A stretch of DNA of 64,000 nt from Saccharospirillum sp. (GCA_018402545.1 JAGYIL010000001.1:2480001-2544000), one strand, 5' to 3'; positions 16,003 to 25,125 are shown, numbered from the stretch's first letter. Notes: a model not told the origin generated them from the sequence alone. Numbers and translations: made by a program.

Positions 16003-16795
16003 GATGCTCTGGCCCGCCCTGCTCGCCGGTACCGGCATCGCTCTGCTCGCAGGCCCGCTGGGCAGTTTCATGGTGTGGCGCCGCATGGCCTATTTTGGCG
16101 ATACCATGGCACATTCCGGCTTGCTGGGGGTAACCCTGGCCGTGGTACTTAACCTCAATTTGACGGTCGGCATCGCTCTGGTCACCACTGCCCTGGCGTT
16201 GCTGCTGTTCGGCCTGCAACGCCAGCGCCGCCTGCCGTCTGATACTCTGCTGGGCATTCTGTCACACGGCTCACTCGCGATCGGCATGCTGGTACTGGCA
16301 TTTTCCGAATCGGTACGCATTGACCTGAGTGGATTGCTGTTCGGGGATTTGCTGGCGGTTAACCAGGGCGATGTACTCTGGGTGGCGGCTATTCTGGTCG
16401 TGGCGATACCGGTCATGGCATTGATCTGGCGGCCGCTGCTCGCCATCACCGTTCACGAGGATCTGGCGCGGGCCGAAGGGATTGCCACCGAGCGCATTCG
16501 TATTGTCTATCTGATTCTGATCGCTCTGGTCATTGCGGTCGCCATGAAGATTGTTGGGATACTGCTGATTACAGCCCTGATGATCATACCGGCCGCCGCC
16601 GCACGCTGGCTGTCCAAAACCCCCGAGCAAATGGCACTGGGCGCCTCTACACTAGGCGTCATCTGTGTCTGGGCTGGCCTGGGCGGCTCCTGGCTAACCA
16701 ACGCCCCCAGTGGCCCGGCGATAGTGGTGACGGCCGTTATTGCCTTTGCCGTCTTGCTAGTCGTCAGTCAGGTCAGGCAGCGACTGGCCAACTGA
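15995..16795 (+). CDS. znuB: zinc ABC transporter permease
   Basis: 266 residues from MIEMLWPALLAG; a GGGAGG site lies 8 bases upstream of this ATG, while an ATG six bases earlier would be too close. An ABC-3 family permease with about seven or eight helices. GPLGSFMVWRRMAYFGDTMAHSGLLGV is the conserved N-terminal block, and ILLITALMIIPAAAARWLS the C-terminal one. It overlaps znuC, as in other znuCB operons. The gene after it is on the other strand. Confidence 0.95.
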   Translation: MIEMLWPALLAGTGIALLAGPLGSFMVWRRMAYFGDTMAHSGLLGVTLAVVLNLNLTVGIALVTTALALLLFGLQRQRRLPSDTLLGILSHGSLAIGMLVLAFSESVRIDLSGLLFGDLLAVNQGDVLWVAAILVVAIPVMALIWRPLLAITVHEDLARAEGIATERIRIVYLILIALVIAVAMKIVGILLITALMIIPAAAARWLSKTPEQMALGASTLGVICVWAGLGGSWLTNAPSGPAIVVTAVIAFAVLLVVSQVRQRLAN

Positions 16796-16818
16796 TGAGC
16801 CAATCCTTGCGTCGACCA

Positions 16819-17073
16819 TCAGATGCCCATACTGGCCAGTGACTCCAGAATGTTTCTGGCCACAGCCGCACTGCGCGGATGATCGACGCTCAGGTCTTCG
16901 ATCAGCATCTCCATCGATTCCCGCAGCGTGGGCTCTTCCGGGTCCGGTTCATCCGTGTTGTGGATGTGGTACTCAACCTTGGCCAGCAACTCCTGCTGCT
17001 GGGGGCTGATTTCGCCTTCATCCATTGTCGCTCGTAACCGCTCAAGCAAGGCTCGCAAATGGTCTTTTGGCAT
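16819..17073 (-). CDS. DUF4404 family protein
   Basis: 84 residues from MPKDHLRALLERL, with AAGG upstream; an upstream start at 17148 is less likely. The DUF4404 pattern is clear: N-terminal L-R-L helix, ISPQQQELLAKVEYHI, an acidic turn and the C-terminal HPRSAAVARNILESLASMGI. It is an alpha-helical soluble protein of unknown function, common in gammaproteobacteria. It is convergent with znuB and divergent from cueR. Confidence 0.85.
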   Translation of the reverse strand: MPKDHLRALLERLRATMDEGEISPQQQELLAKVEYHIHNTDEPDPEEPTLRESMEMLIEDLSVDHPRSAAVARNILESLASMGI

Positions 17074-17210
17074 GGTGGGACCCTTGTAGTGATGTAACAC
17101 ATGAATATTCCGGGACCGGCTATTCTGTTCGATACGACCCAGCAACAACCGGATATCCTAACTATAGCAGAGCCAGTCCAGCCCGAAGGTAAAAGCCACC
17201 CGATTCAGGC

Positions 17211-17241
17211 TTGACATTCCCGGGGCTGGAAGGTCAAAACT
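17211..17241 (+). promoter_or_regulatory. CueR-type promoter/operator
   Basis: TTGACA (17211-17216) and a poor AAAACT (17236-17241) are separated by 19 bases, the stretched spacing typical of MerR-family promoters. The spacer holds the dyad GACaTTCC-N7-GGAAgGTC (17213-17235), close to the copper (CueR) box. It sits 36 bases upstream of cueR itself, so the regulator is probably autoregulated. Confidence 0.75.
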
Positions 17242-17276
17242 GTCTGTTGAACCACGACCAACAGGAGGGACGCATC

Positions 17277-17675
17277 ATGTTGATTAAAGACGCAGCGATA
17301 GCATCCGGCTTACCGGCAAAAACAATTCGATACTACGAGAGCCTGGGTCTGATCGAATCCCGCCGGGCCGGTAATGGTTACCGCCAATACGGCAACAGGG
17401 ACATTGAACGGATGCAGTTTCTCGCCCGCTCAAGAACGCTGGGGTTCTCGCTGGAAGAATGCCGCTCTCTGCTCAACCTGTACGATGACCCTACCCGGGC
17501 AAGTGCCTCGGTCAATGCGCTGGCCCGACAGCATCTTAAAGAGCTGGATGATAAAATTCGCGAACTGACCGCGATGAAACAAACGCTGATTGAACTGGTG
17601 TCCCAGTGCCCGGGGGATCAATCGTCCGACTGCGCCATTCTGGAGTCTCTGGCGCATGGGCAAACCGAGCAATAA
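17277..17675 (+). CDS. cueR: MerR-family copper(I)-responsive regulator, CueR-like
   Basis: 132 residues from MLIKDAAIASGLPAKTIRYYE, with AGGAGG 8 bases upstream. The N-terminal winged helix (1-70) is MerR-type. The dimer helix follows, and the metal loop CPGDQSSDC gives Cys111 and Cys119, the C-x7-C spacing of CueR/HmrR, which bind monovalent copper, silver or gold. CueR untwists a long-spacer promoter. No copA or cueO is nearby, so the target genes must be elsewhere. Confidence 0.92.
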   Translation: MLIKDAAIASGLPAKTIRYYESLGLIESRRAGNGYRQYGNRDIERMQFLARSRTLGFSLEECRSLLNLYDDPTRASASVNALARQHLKELDDKIRELTAMKQTLIELVSQCPGDQSSDCAILESLAHGQTEQ

Positions 17676-17751
17676 ATGGCGCTCAGGCTTTGCATTATTC
17701 CGGGTTAGCGATAGGCTAGATGTTGTCTAAAAGCCTGAAGGAAGTCTGTAC

Positions 17752-18612
17752 ATGATCGATTGGATCGTCAATTTCTGGGTCGAGAATTCGCCCTTTATAC
17801 TGAGCGTCGGCTATAACCTCCTGCTGGTCATAGCGGTTTTTATTGTTGCCAGCATCGTCTCCAATGCCGTTAAGAAGTCGATCCGCAACAGCGGCAAGCG
17901 CATCAAACGCATGGACCCAACGCTGATCCCTCTGTTCGCCGGTATCGCCGGTTATGCGGTCTATATCGTCGCCGTGGTTATTGTTCTGGATATTTTCGGC
18001 GTCAATACCAATTCCATCGTCGCCTTGCTGGGTGCCGCCGGCCTGGCCATTGGCCTGGCGTTGAAAGACACCCTGAGCAACATAGCGTCCGGCATAATGA
18101 TGCTGATTCTGCGGCCCTTCCGGGTCGGAGACTACATCACCTTTAACGGCACCGGCGGTACGGTGGAAGAGATCAGTCTGTTTACAACCATCCTGAAGAC
18201 ACCGGATGGCCAGTACATCTCTGCGCCCAACTCCAACGTCTGGAACGCCACCATCCAGAATTCCACCCGCAACGGTACCCGCCGGATGGATGTGGTTGTG
18301 GGCGTTGCCTACGACGATGATCTCGATGCCGGCTTCCGCGCACTGCAACAACTGGTGGATGAAGAATCCCGTTTTCTGCAGGATCCGGCCCCTCAGGTGA
18401 TGGTGCAGTCCCTGGGCGACAGCTCGGTGAACCTGCAAATTCGCGCCTGGGCGACGGTTGATGATTACTGGACAATCTGGTGGGAAATGCAGAAAAAAGT
18501 GAAAATCGCCGTCGAAGCAGCCGGCCTCAGCATTCCGTTTCCGCAGCGGGATGTTCACCACTACAATGTGGAGAACCTGCCAGCACAAGCCGACAACGCG
18601 CCCAAGCCGTAA
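17752..18612 (+). CDS. mscS: small-conductance mechanosensitive channel
   Basis: 286 residues, exactly the E. coli MscS length. A homoheptameric inner-membrane channel that opens on hypo-osmotic shock. Three membrane helices are visible (about 17-40, 62-85 and 90-115). The pore-lining TM3 has the Ala/Gly pattern GAAGLAIGLALKDTLSNIASGIMML. The cytosolic beta domain follows (FRVGDYITFNGTGGTVEEI), then the C-terminal alpha/beta domain. A terminator follows. Neighbouring genes concern metals, so the job is probably general osmoprotection. Confidence 0.95.
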   Translation: MIDWIVNFWVENSPFILSVGYNLLLVIAVFIVASIVSNAVKKSIRNSGKRIKRMDPTLIPLFAGIAGYAVYIVAVVIVLDIFGVNTNSIVALLGAAGLAIGLALKDTLSNIASGIMMLILRPFRVGDYITFNGTGGTVEEISLFTTILKTPDGQYISAPNSNVWNATIQNSTRNGTRRMDVVVGVAYDDDLDAGFRALQQLVDEESRFLQDPAPQVMVQSLGDSSVNLQIRAWATVDDYWTIWWEMQKKVKIAVEAAGLSIPFPQRDVHHYNVENLPAQADNAPKP

Positions 18613-18621
18613 AATGGGCAC

Positions 18622-18650
18622 AAAAAAACCGGGTTCAGCCCGGTTTTTTT
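18622..18650. terminator. bidirectional intrinsic terminator
   Basis: CCGGG-TTCAG-CCCGG (18629-18643) flanked by A7 on the left and T7 on the right, so the hairpin works on both strands. It lies between the convergent ends of mscS and the ZntB-like gene. Confidence 0.92.
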
Positions 18651-18651
18651 A

Positions 18652-19617
18652 TTACCAGAATCGTAATCGACGCAGTATCAAAAACTCGATGACGGCCACA
18701 ACGCCCAGCCCGATGCAGGTATACCAGAACGCCATGCCATCATCGACGCCGGGCATCCCCCCGACGTTAATGCCAAACAGTCCGGTCAGGAATCCCAGTG
18801 GCAGGAAGATACCGGCAATCACTGACAGCCAGTAGGTGTTGCGGTTCATTCGCTCGGCCAGCACTTGTTGCTGTTCGTCTCTGACCAGTTGTATCTGCTG
18901 CAACAACATTTCAATGGTTTCCAGCATCCGCAGCGTCACGTCACGCTGATTGGCCAGCAGCATCAGATCCCGATCCGACAACCATTCGCCGGCCTCGCCC
19001 GCCAACCGGTCCAATGCGCCCATCTGTGGTCGGATAAACCGGTTCAAACGCAACAGCCGTTTGTGAAAATGCGTCAGGTCGGACAAATACTGCTGTGGAT
19101 TCACACTGCTGTCGCGACTCTCGAGACTTTCCAGCTCTCGCTCCGAGGCTTCCAGCAATTCACCGATACGATCATTCAGTGCTTCGATAATCGTTACCAG
19201 CAAGGCACTGACTGATACCGGCCCCTGCCCTTGCTCGAGCCGTTCACGCACACTGGCAATGGCCTTGAACGGCCGCTTGCGCAGCGTGATCAACCCATCC
19301 TTATACCAGAGCATGCGAAGGCTCAGCATGTCATCGGGCTCGGCACCCGGCGTCAGGTTTACGCCTCTCAAAATCAGTAAAAAACCATCACCCACGGGTT
19401 CAAACCGGGGCCGGGTATCTTCCGCCAACAAGGCCTGGCGCAACCCGCGGCCAATATCCAGATGCGAAAGCCAGCCCGGCAATCCGGCATCGTCCCGCTG
19501 ACAATGCACCCAGCGCCGATTCACATCATCGGGCGCACCCACCTGGGATTCAGGGGGCTGTACATCAAACCGCCAGTGGTCGATTACAAAGGTATGATCA
19601 GAGGTGTCATTTACCAT
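18652..19617 (-). CDS. zntB: CorA-family zinc/divalent cation transporter, ZntB-like
   Basis: 321 residues from MVNDTSDHTF, preceded by GAGAG. A pentameric inner-membrane cation channel/transporter. A large N-terminal cytosolic alpha/beta domain, long helices (about 190-255), then two membrane helices (TM1 about 264-283, TM2 about 292-312) with a Gly-Ile-Asn (GIN) loop in FGINVGGMPG. CorA has GMN; GIN or GVN is typical of the ZntB branch. Three membrane-proximal residues NRNTYWLSVIAGIFLPLGFLTGL match the family. Located beside zinc uptake genes, which fits. Confidence 0.9.
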   Translation of the reverse strand: MVNDTSDHTFVIDHWRFDVQPPESQVGAPDDVNRRWVHCQRDDAGLPGWLSHLDIGRGLRQALLAEDTRPRFEPVGDGFLLILRGVNLTPGAEPDDMLSLRMLWYKDGLITLRKRPFKAIASVRERLEQGQGPVSVSALLVTIIEALNDRIGELLEASERELESLESRDSSVNPQQYLSDLTHFHKRLLRLNRFIRPQMGALDRLAGEAGEWLSDRDLMLLANQRDVTLRMLETIEMLLQQIQLVRDEQQQVLAERMNRNTYWLSVIAGIFLPLGFLTGLFGINVGGMPGVDDGMAFWYTCIGLGVVAVIEFLILRRLRFW

Positions 19618-19679
19618 ATTGGTTTCTCTCGCAAAACCCATTACGTTCGGAGTTGGGGTTTGTCACTTGCCGGGAGTTC

Positions 19680-19792
19680 GTGCTGGCCACCGGGTAGGCC
19701 TGTTCGGGGTCGGCGTAAACCCTTCCATGGGGCCTAGACCGCATCATCCCTGATGCGGACTACCCCGAACAGGCCTACCCGGCAACCAGCAC
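19680..19792. repeat. palindromic intergenic element, copy A
   Basis: 113 bases. The outer arms GTGCTGG..GGTAGGCCTGTTCGGGG and their complement pair at 28 of 31 positions, the exceptions being a run of three. The core has the inner hairpin CCGCATCA/TGATGCGG and the shared segment CCATGGGGCCTAGACCGC. It lies upstream of zntB and downstream of the YbjN-type gene's 3' end. Confidence 0.85.
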
Positions 19793-19824
19793 TCAGTCTT
19801 CTGCCAATTCAGCCTTCAATTCTG

Positions 19825-20286
19825 TCAATGCAACGCATCGCCTTTTGCATCTACATCCAGTTCGGGCTCATCAAGAAACAGTACGTCCAGCGCCGTTGCG
19901 TGTTCAAGCACATTCAGGGTGCTCCCGGTTACTGCGCTTAGAAAGGCGTTGAAATAGGTCGGTGACAGCTCGGCGGCGATCAGGATTCCACTGATGACGA
20001 GGCGGGGGATTTCGTCGTCGTGAAGGTTCAGCGTTACCTTCACCAGCGGGTGCTCGAAATTCACCAGGTTCAGGCTGCCGTGCAAGGGCAATACGGCTGA
20101 CGGGCGTATGGGCAGCTCGGTGGAGATGATGATCATGCCCTCATCCAGAAAAACCCGGCTTTCCAGAACCCCCAGCTGTTCTTCCAGATCAGTCAGGTGA
20201 ATGCCTTCGCAATTCGGGCACAGGTAGTGCCGGACCGACAGGTCCTTTAACCAGTTTTCCAGATGATCTCGTGTGAAATCGGACAT
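19825..20286 (-). CDS. YbjN domain-containing protein
   Basis: 153 residues from MSDFTRDHLENWL; E. coli YbjN is 158. The fold resembles a type III secretion chaperone. The middle SRVFLDEGMIIISTELPIRP and the later HPLVKVTLNLHDDEIPRLVISGILIAAELSPTYF match the YbjN-like pattern. Two Cys in YLCPNCEGI (about 22-26) are near the N-terminus and could bind metal; this is unusual and worth noting. The function is unclear even for E. coli YbjN. Confidence 0.65.
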   Translation of the reverse strand: MSDFTRDHLENWLKDLSVRHYLCPNCEGIHLTDLEEQLGVLESRVFLDEGMIIISTELPIRPSAVLPLHGSLNLVNFEHPLVKVTLNLHDDEIPRLVISGILIAAELSPTYFNAFLSAVTGSTLNVLEHATALDVLFLDEPELDVDAKGDALH

Positions 20287-20361
20287 GCAAGGGTCGCCTA
20301 TCGGGGTCATTCAAAAACGGAGGGGCATTGTACGGCCATTTTGCCCCGGTCTCCACCGGGT

Positions 20362-20820
20362 TCACAGCAACGGCAAGGGCCCCTGTTGCTTGACCGCCCG
20401 AATCGCAAAGCTGCTGTCGATGGTATTGACCGCCGGGACTTTCTGCAGACGCCGCACCCATTGCTCATAGCCCGGCAAATCGGCCGTGACGACCTGCAAC
20501 AGGTAATCGAATGCTCCGGATACGGTGTGGCAATCGATCACTTCGGGCATGTCTCGAAGGGTGTCCTCAAAGGCTTCGACCAGGCTGTCCTGATGTTGGT
20601 TGAGCCGTACGTGCACGAAGATGGTGATGCCCAGGTTAAGGCGCTGCCGGTCGAGATGTGCACGATAGCCGCTGATGTAGCCTTCGTCTTCCAGCCGGCG
20701 CAGCCGCCGGGCACAGGGAGATGCCGACAGCCCTACCCGCTCCGCCAGTTCGGCTGTTGTCAGGCGGGCGTTGCGTTGCACTGCATCAAGCAGTCTGCGA
20801 TCGATTCGGTCAAGCATCAT
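20362..20820 (-). CDS. Lrp/AsnC-family transcriptional regulator
   Basis: 152 residues. The N-terminal HTH is DRIDRRLLDAVQRNARLTTAELAERVGLSASPCARRLRRLE, and the C-terminal RAM domain (about 70-140) binds small molecules, commonly amino acids. It is divergent from an EamA exporter and a downstream aminotransferase, a classic layout for a regulator of amino-acid export or turnover. The leucine-type effector is not determinable from sequence. Confidence 0.94.
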   Translation of the reverse strand: MMLDRIDRRLLDAVQRNARLTTAELAERVGLSASPCARRLRRLEDEGYISGYRAHLDRQRLNLGITIFVHVRLNQHQDSLVEAFEDTLRDMPEVIDCHTVSGAFDYLLQVVTADLPGYEQWVRRLQKVPAVNTIDSSFAIRAVKQQGPLPLL

Positions 20821-20974
20821 AAACCCCTTTAGCAGTATTCATCATTATTTAGAGTGACGATAGCACGGCCAGCTAATTTTGGTGAAATGACTACTCATAT
20901 TCACTCAAAACCACCAGGACGCTTGAGTCACACTAGGCGCCCTATTCGATTGCACAGCCTGCGGAGTGACGCGC

Positions 20975-21937
20975 ATGACACACCAACTTCAAAGCACAGC
21001 CACGGCCTCACTGCCTCGCCGGGGCCTGACGGATGTGCTGCCACAATTGTCTACCCCTGGCTTGCGTCTGGCCGGTTATGCGGCGGCGCTGGCGACGGTG
21101 TTGATCTGGTCCTGCTATTTTCTATCGCTTCGCTTTGGCGCTCTTTCTGCACTCGGCACCTTCGAGCTGACGCTGTTTCGCTTCGCTGTGCCGGGGCTGA
21201 TTCTGCTGCCCTGGTTCATCCGCCGGCGCCACTCCATTCTGGCCGTACACCCTGTGTGGCTGGCTGGCATTCTGGTTGGCGCCGGGTTGCCGTTTTTCCT
21301 GCTCAGTGCCCACGCCATGGGGCTGGCACCGGTGGTTCAGGGCAGCACGCTGATTCCCGGTACGGCGCCTCTGTTTGTGACCGCACTCGCTGTGGTTATT
21401 TTCCGGCAGCCGTTAACCCTGGCACGCTTTGCTGGCCTGGGCAGTGTTGTTATGGGCATTCTGCTTATGCTGGCAGCGACTGGTCTGGACATGAGTGGCG
21501 CTGTATTTCAGGGGCAAGTCATGTTTCTCGTGTGCAGCCTGTGTTGGGCGCTGTTTACACTCAGTGTCCGTCAGAGTGGACTGGCCCCGTTGGAAACTGC
21601 CGCGGTGTTAACAGTTCCCAGTGGCGCCTTGCTGTTACTCTGGGGGCTCGTCAGCGGAACCGGCATAGACCTCGGCACCGTACCGCCGCGGGAGTGGCTG
21701 TTGCAACTGGCGGTTCAGGGGCTTGCCGTGGGCCTGGGAGCGGGCTTTCTCTATGGCTACGCGATTCGGGCTCTGGGGGCTGAAATCACCTCGGCCATCG
21801 GTTCCCTGACCCCGGTTTGCGCGACGGTACTGGCGGCGGTCTTTTTGCACGAAAGCGTCGAACTGATCACGCTGTTGGGGTTATCCTTGGTGACCCTGGG
21901 CGTAATCGCTGCCAGCGGGCTGATCCGGTCACGGTAA
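20975..21937 (+). CDS. EamA/DMT-family transporter
   Basis: 320 residues from the ATG at 20975, with GCGGAG 8 bases upstream; a GTG nine bases earlier is possible. Ten hydrophobic helices in two EamA repeats (about 45-165 and 180-310). Many EamA proteins export amino acids or metabolites. An N-terminal soluble leader of about 30 residues is present. Its place between a divergent Lrp and an aminotransferase suggests amino-acid efflux. Confidence 0.9.
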   Translation: MTHQLQSTATASLPRRGLTDVLPQLSTPGLRLAGYAAALATVLIWSCYFLSLRFGALSALGTFELTLFRFAVPGLILLPWFIRRRHSILAVHPVWLAGILVGAGLPFFLLSAHAMGLAPVVQGSTLIPGTAPLFVTALAVVIFRQPLTLARFAGLGSVVMGILLMLAATGLDMSGAVFQGQVMFLVCSLCWALFTLSVRQSGLAPLETAAVLTVPSGALLLLWGLVSGTGIDLGTVPPREWLLQLAVQGLAVGLGAGFLYGYAIRALGAEITSAIGSLTPVCATVLAAVFLHESVELITLLGLSLVTLGVIAASGLIRSR

Positions 21938-21986
21938 CAGCTCGGCCCGAACCTGACACCTTGTCTTATTTATGCGGAGTGATCGA

Positions 21987-23171
21987 ATGTTTGAACGTCT
22001 CAATGCCCCGAAACAGGATCCGATTCTGGGGTTAACCCTGGCCATTATGGCCGATCAGCGCAGCGACAAGATGGACCTGGGCATTGGGGTCTATCGCAAC
22101 GCCGAGGGTGCCACCCCGATCATGGCCGCAGTTCGACAAGCACAGCGTGAACAGGCCGAAAACCAGACCACCAAGAGCTACATTGGTCTTGCCGGCAATG
22201 AAACCTTCAATACCGCTTTGATCGACTTGCTGCTTGGTGGCACCGCCGCCCATAGCCGGGCCGCGGGCATTCAGACGCCGGGGGCCAGTGGTGCGCTGCG
22301 CATGCTGGCGGAACTGATCAAAAGCGCCCGGCCCGACGCCACCGTCTGGATCAGCAACCCCAGTTACGTGAACCACCGCCCCGTCATGGAAGCCGCGGGC
22401 CTGAAAGTCGCCGACTACACCTATTTCGACGTTGCCACCAAGCAAGTCGACGAAGCCGCCATGCTCGACCAGATCGCAACGCTCGGCGAACAGGATGTGC
22501 TGCTGTTACACGGTTGCTGCCATAACCCGACCGGGGCTGATATCTCCCTGCAAGCCTGGCAGCGCATCGCTGAGCTGGCCGAACAGCAGGGTTTTCTGCC
22601 CTTTGTCGACATCGCCTACCAGGGCTTTGGCGATGGGCTGATGGAGGATGCCGCCGGCTTGCGGCTGCTGGCCGACCGGCTACCCGAACTGATCATTGCC
22701 ACTTCCTGTTCCAAGAATTTTGGCCTCTATCGCGAACGTACCGGCGCGGCCATCGTAGTAGGTCATACCCTCGAAGAGAGCCTGAAAGCCAAGGGTCGCA
22801 TTCTGGAAGTGGCCCGGGGCAGCTACACCATGCCACCCGATCATGGTGCGGCATTGGTCGCTGCCATTCTGGGGCGGGACGATCTGAAAACACTGTGGAT
22901 GGATGAGCTGACGGTGATGAACCAGCGCATTAATCATCTTCGTGCCGAACTGGTGCGCCAGTTCCGTGACCGGAGCGACAGTGATCGCTTCGATTACTTT
23001 GGCGAGCACCGGGGCATGTTCTCGGTCACCGGGCTTGCCAATGAACAAATCGATGCGCTGCGTGTTGAGCATGGTATTTATATGGTCGGTGGCGGCCGAA
23101 TGAACGTCGCAGGACTTGCAGAACGTGATATTCCCCGCCTGGTCGACTGCTTTCTGGCGGTCGGTGCCTAA
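21987..23171 (+). CDS. aromatic/aspartate aminotransferase (class I)
   Basis: 394 residues from MFERLNAPKQDPILGL, with GCGGAGTG upstream. A PLP enzyme of the TyrB/AspC subgroup: DLGIGVYRNAEG N-terminal lid, NPSYVNHRPVM, LLHGCCHNPTGADIS (Asn/Asp loop), and the PLP lysine in SCSKNFGLYRERTG (Lys243). The terminal GGGRMNVAGL contains the substrate carboxylate Arg. It moves amino groups between aromatic amino acids or aspartate and 2-oxoglutarate. The specificity is uncertain. Confidence 0.92.
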   Translation: MFERLNAPKQDPILGLTLAIMADQRSDKMDLGIGVYRNAEGATPIMAAVRQAQREQAENQTTKSYIGLAGNETFNTALIDLLLGGTAAHSRAAGIQTPGASGALRMLAELIKSARPDATVWISNPSYVNHRPVMEAAGLKVADYTYFDVATKQVDEAAMLDQIATLGEQDVLLLHGCCHNPTGADISLQAWQRIAELAEQQGFLPFVDIAYQGFGDGLMEDAAGLRLLADRLPELIIATSCSKNFGLYRERTGAAIVVGHTLEESLKAKGRILEVARGSYTMPPDHGAALVAAILGRDDLKTLWMDELTVMNQRINHLRAELVRQFRDRSDSDRFDYFGEHRGMFSVTGLANEQIDALRVEHGIYMVGGGRMNVAGLAERDIPRLVDCFLAVGA

Positions 23172-23303
23172 CGTAAAACCCCTGTGCGGTGTACATCAAC
23201 GTCGCACACGGGCATAGTCTGCACCAGGCTCCCTTCTGCCGATGGCATTACTCTGCCACAGGACAAGGACGCTCCCAATCCGCAGCATTAACACTTGGCG
23301 CCT

Positions 23304-24218
23304 ATGACCCGCACTCCGCTTTTGACACTCCTGAAACGCTGGTTTCTACCCGCCGCCCTGGTGGCCTGCATTCCCTTTTTCTTCTACAGCGCTGGCCTGG
23401 GGCTGGACTCGGAACTTGAACGCACCCTGCTCAATTTTGGGCACATTGTGTTTTTCGCCCTTGCAATTTTTGCACTGCGCAACAATCTCGACATGCGCAC
23501 CTGGCCGCACTGGCTGGCGATCAGCATAGCGGTTTTTCTGGTCAGCATTATCGTCGAGTACATTCAACACAATACCGGCCGCACCCGAAGCTGGGAGGAT
23601 GTGGAGCGCAATCTGATCGGTGCCTGGCTGGCCATGTTCTGGCTGAACCCGCCCAGCGCACAGGTCTGGACCGGCCGGCTGATTGCTACCGGCCTCTTTG
23701 TCAGCCAACTGGTGATGGTTAGCCAGGCCAGCATGACTGAGTACCGGCTGCACAATACGCTTCCGGTCTTGTCCGACTTCGAGAACGACTATGAAATCAA
23801 CTGGTGGCAAGGCGATGTTGCCCGCACAGACGCACGCGCCTGGCATGGCCACCAGAGCATGTTGGTGCGCCTGACCACCCAGACGTATTCAGGGGCCCGG
23901 ATGACACGCATGCCGAATGACTGGAGCGGCTACACCAGCCTAAATTTTGCGGTCTACAACCCGAGCCTGCTGCCGATGCCCCTGACGCTGCGCATTAATG
24001 ACAAGGCCCATGAACAATCCCTGCTGTACCAGGATCGCTTCAATAACACCTTTATTATCGAATATGGCTGGAACCTGATTGAATTTTCACTGGAGGACGT
24101 GCGCAACGCGCCTTCAGGCCGCGACATGGACATGAGCAACATCAGTCACCTCGAGCTGTTCGCCTTCGAGCTCGACCGCCCCCGGGAAATCACCGTTGAT
24201 TATCTGAGGCTGAAATAA
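23304..24218 (+). CDS. VanZ-like membrane protein with C-terminal extracytoplasmic domain
   Basis: 304 residues. The N-terminal half has about four membrane helices (13-30, 42-60, 69-88, 118-136), with the VanZ-like acidic pattern VEYIQHNTGRTRSWEDVERNLIGA. The C-terminal half (about 150-304) is a beta-rich domain (YEINWWQGDVARTDARAWHG, FNNTFIIEYGWNLIEFSLEDV), reminiscent of CIA30/carbohydrate-binding-type jelly rolls, presumably outside the membrane. The combination is uncommon. The last 29 bases overlap the LysR gene on the other strand. Confidence 0.8.
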   Translation: MTRTPLLTLLKRWFLPAALVACIPFFFYSAGLGLDSELERTLLNFGHIVFFALAIFALRNNLDMRTWPHWLAISIAVFLVSIIVEYIQHNTGRTRSWEDVERNLIGAWLAMFWLNPPSAQVWTGRLIATGLFVSQLVMVSQASMTEYRLHNTLPVLSDFENDYEINWWQGDVARTDARAWHGHQSMLVRLTTQTYSGARMTRMPNDWSGYTSLNFAVYNPSLLPMPLTLRINDKAHEQSLLYQDRFNNTFIIEYGWNLIEFSLEDVRNAPSGRDMDMSNISHLELFAFELDRPREITVDYLRLK

Positions 24219-25125
24219 AACCCTCACTGGAAATCAGTGCGCGCCGGTCTTGCCAGAACGCCTGGCAGACCTGAATGAAATCCCGAGTGACCGGGCTCAG
24301 TTCGCGGTCTGACCGGTAAAACACCCCCACCTGGCGTTCAATGCTGGCAAAGTCAAACTCCAGCAAAGGCCGGAAATGCTGGATCTGGGGTAGCTGCCGG
24401 GTCACCTCGGTACTGATGTATCCCACCGCCAGACCCTGATCGATCAGATTCAGGCGTACATTCAAACTGCTGATTTGCCAGATCATCTGAAAGCGGTCGC
24501 GCAGTTTTTCCTGATAGGGCCGCTGGTCGGGCTCATCGAGTGACGAAACCACCAGTGGAATGCGCCGCAAGTCGGCCAGTGTGAGGGCGCCGCTGTGTAT
24601 CGGCTTGGTGGGGTTGATCATCAGCAGTCGTTTTTCCCGGTACAGGGGCACTCGCTCAAACCGGTCCATTCGGGTTTGAAAGGGCCCCAGCCCCAGTTCG
24701 ACCTCACCGCTGATGACCGACTGCACAATGGTCCGCGAGGGCTGCTCGATAATTCGCAATCGCGCCTCGGGCCAGCGCCGGTTGAACACCGAAATCAGCT
24801 CGGCGCCGGCAAAGCGATTGTTGGTGCTGTCGATGGCAACGGTCAGCCGCTGGTCCAGCCCGCGGGACAGTCGGCTCAGATCGCTGAACACCTGTTGTTC
24901 CTGCTGACGCTGGTCATCGGCATACCGGTACAGTCGCCGGCCGGCCGGGGTTAACCGGACCGGGCGTTCGCGAATCAGTAACGGCACCCCCAACTTGGTC
25001 TCCAGCTGCTTTACCGACTGGCTGACCGCCGACTGAGTCAGGTGCAAATCAGCGGCGGCCGAGCGAAAACCTCCGGTTCTGGCCACGCTCAAAAAGATAC
25101 GCAGTTCACTGTTTTCGAAGCGCAT
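24190..25125 (-). CDS. LysR-family regulator, divergent from citrate synthase homologue
   Basis: 311 residues. N-terminal winged HTH FLSVARTGGFRSAAADLHLTQSAVSQSVKQLE (about 10-42), then a periplasmic-binding-protein-like effector domain (about 90-290). It is divergently transcribed from the citrate-synthase-like gene with a short AT-rich intergenic operator between, so it most likely controls that gene. The effector is unknown. Its 3' end overlaps the VanZ-like gene by 29 bases. Confidence 0.93.
   Translation of the reverse strand: MRFENSELRIFLSVARTGGFRSAAADLHLTQSAVSQSVKQLETKLGVPLLIRERPVRLTPAGRRLYRYADDQRQQEQQVFSDLSRLSRGLDQRLTVAIDSTNNRFAGAELISVFNRRWPEARLRIIEQPSRTIVQSVISGEVELGLGPFQTRMDRFERVPLYREKRLLMINPTKPIHSGALTLADLRRIPLVVSSLDEPDQRPYQEKLRDRFQMIWQISSLNVRLNLIDQGLAVGYISTEVTRQLPQIQHFRPLLEFDFASIERQVGVFYRSDRELSPVTRDFIQVCQAFWQDRRALISSEGFISASDNQR

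Noticed and set aside
17716-18621. A 301-residue minus-strand open frame
   Set aside because: Antisense to mscS, which has every expected feature; the antisense product is His/Gln/Asn-rich without a domain.
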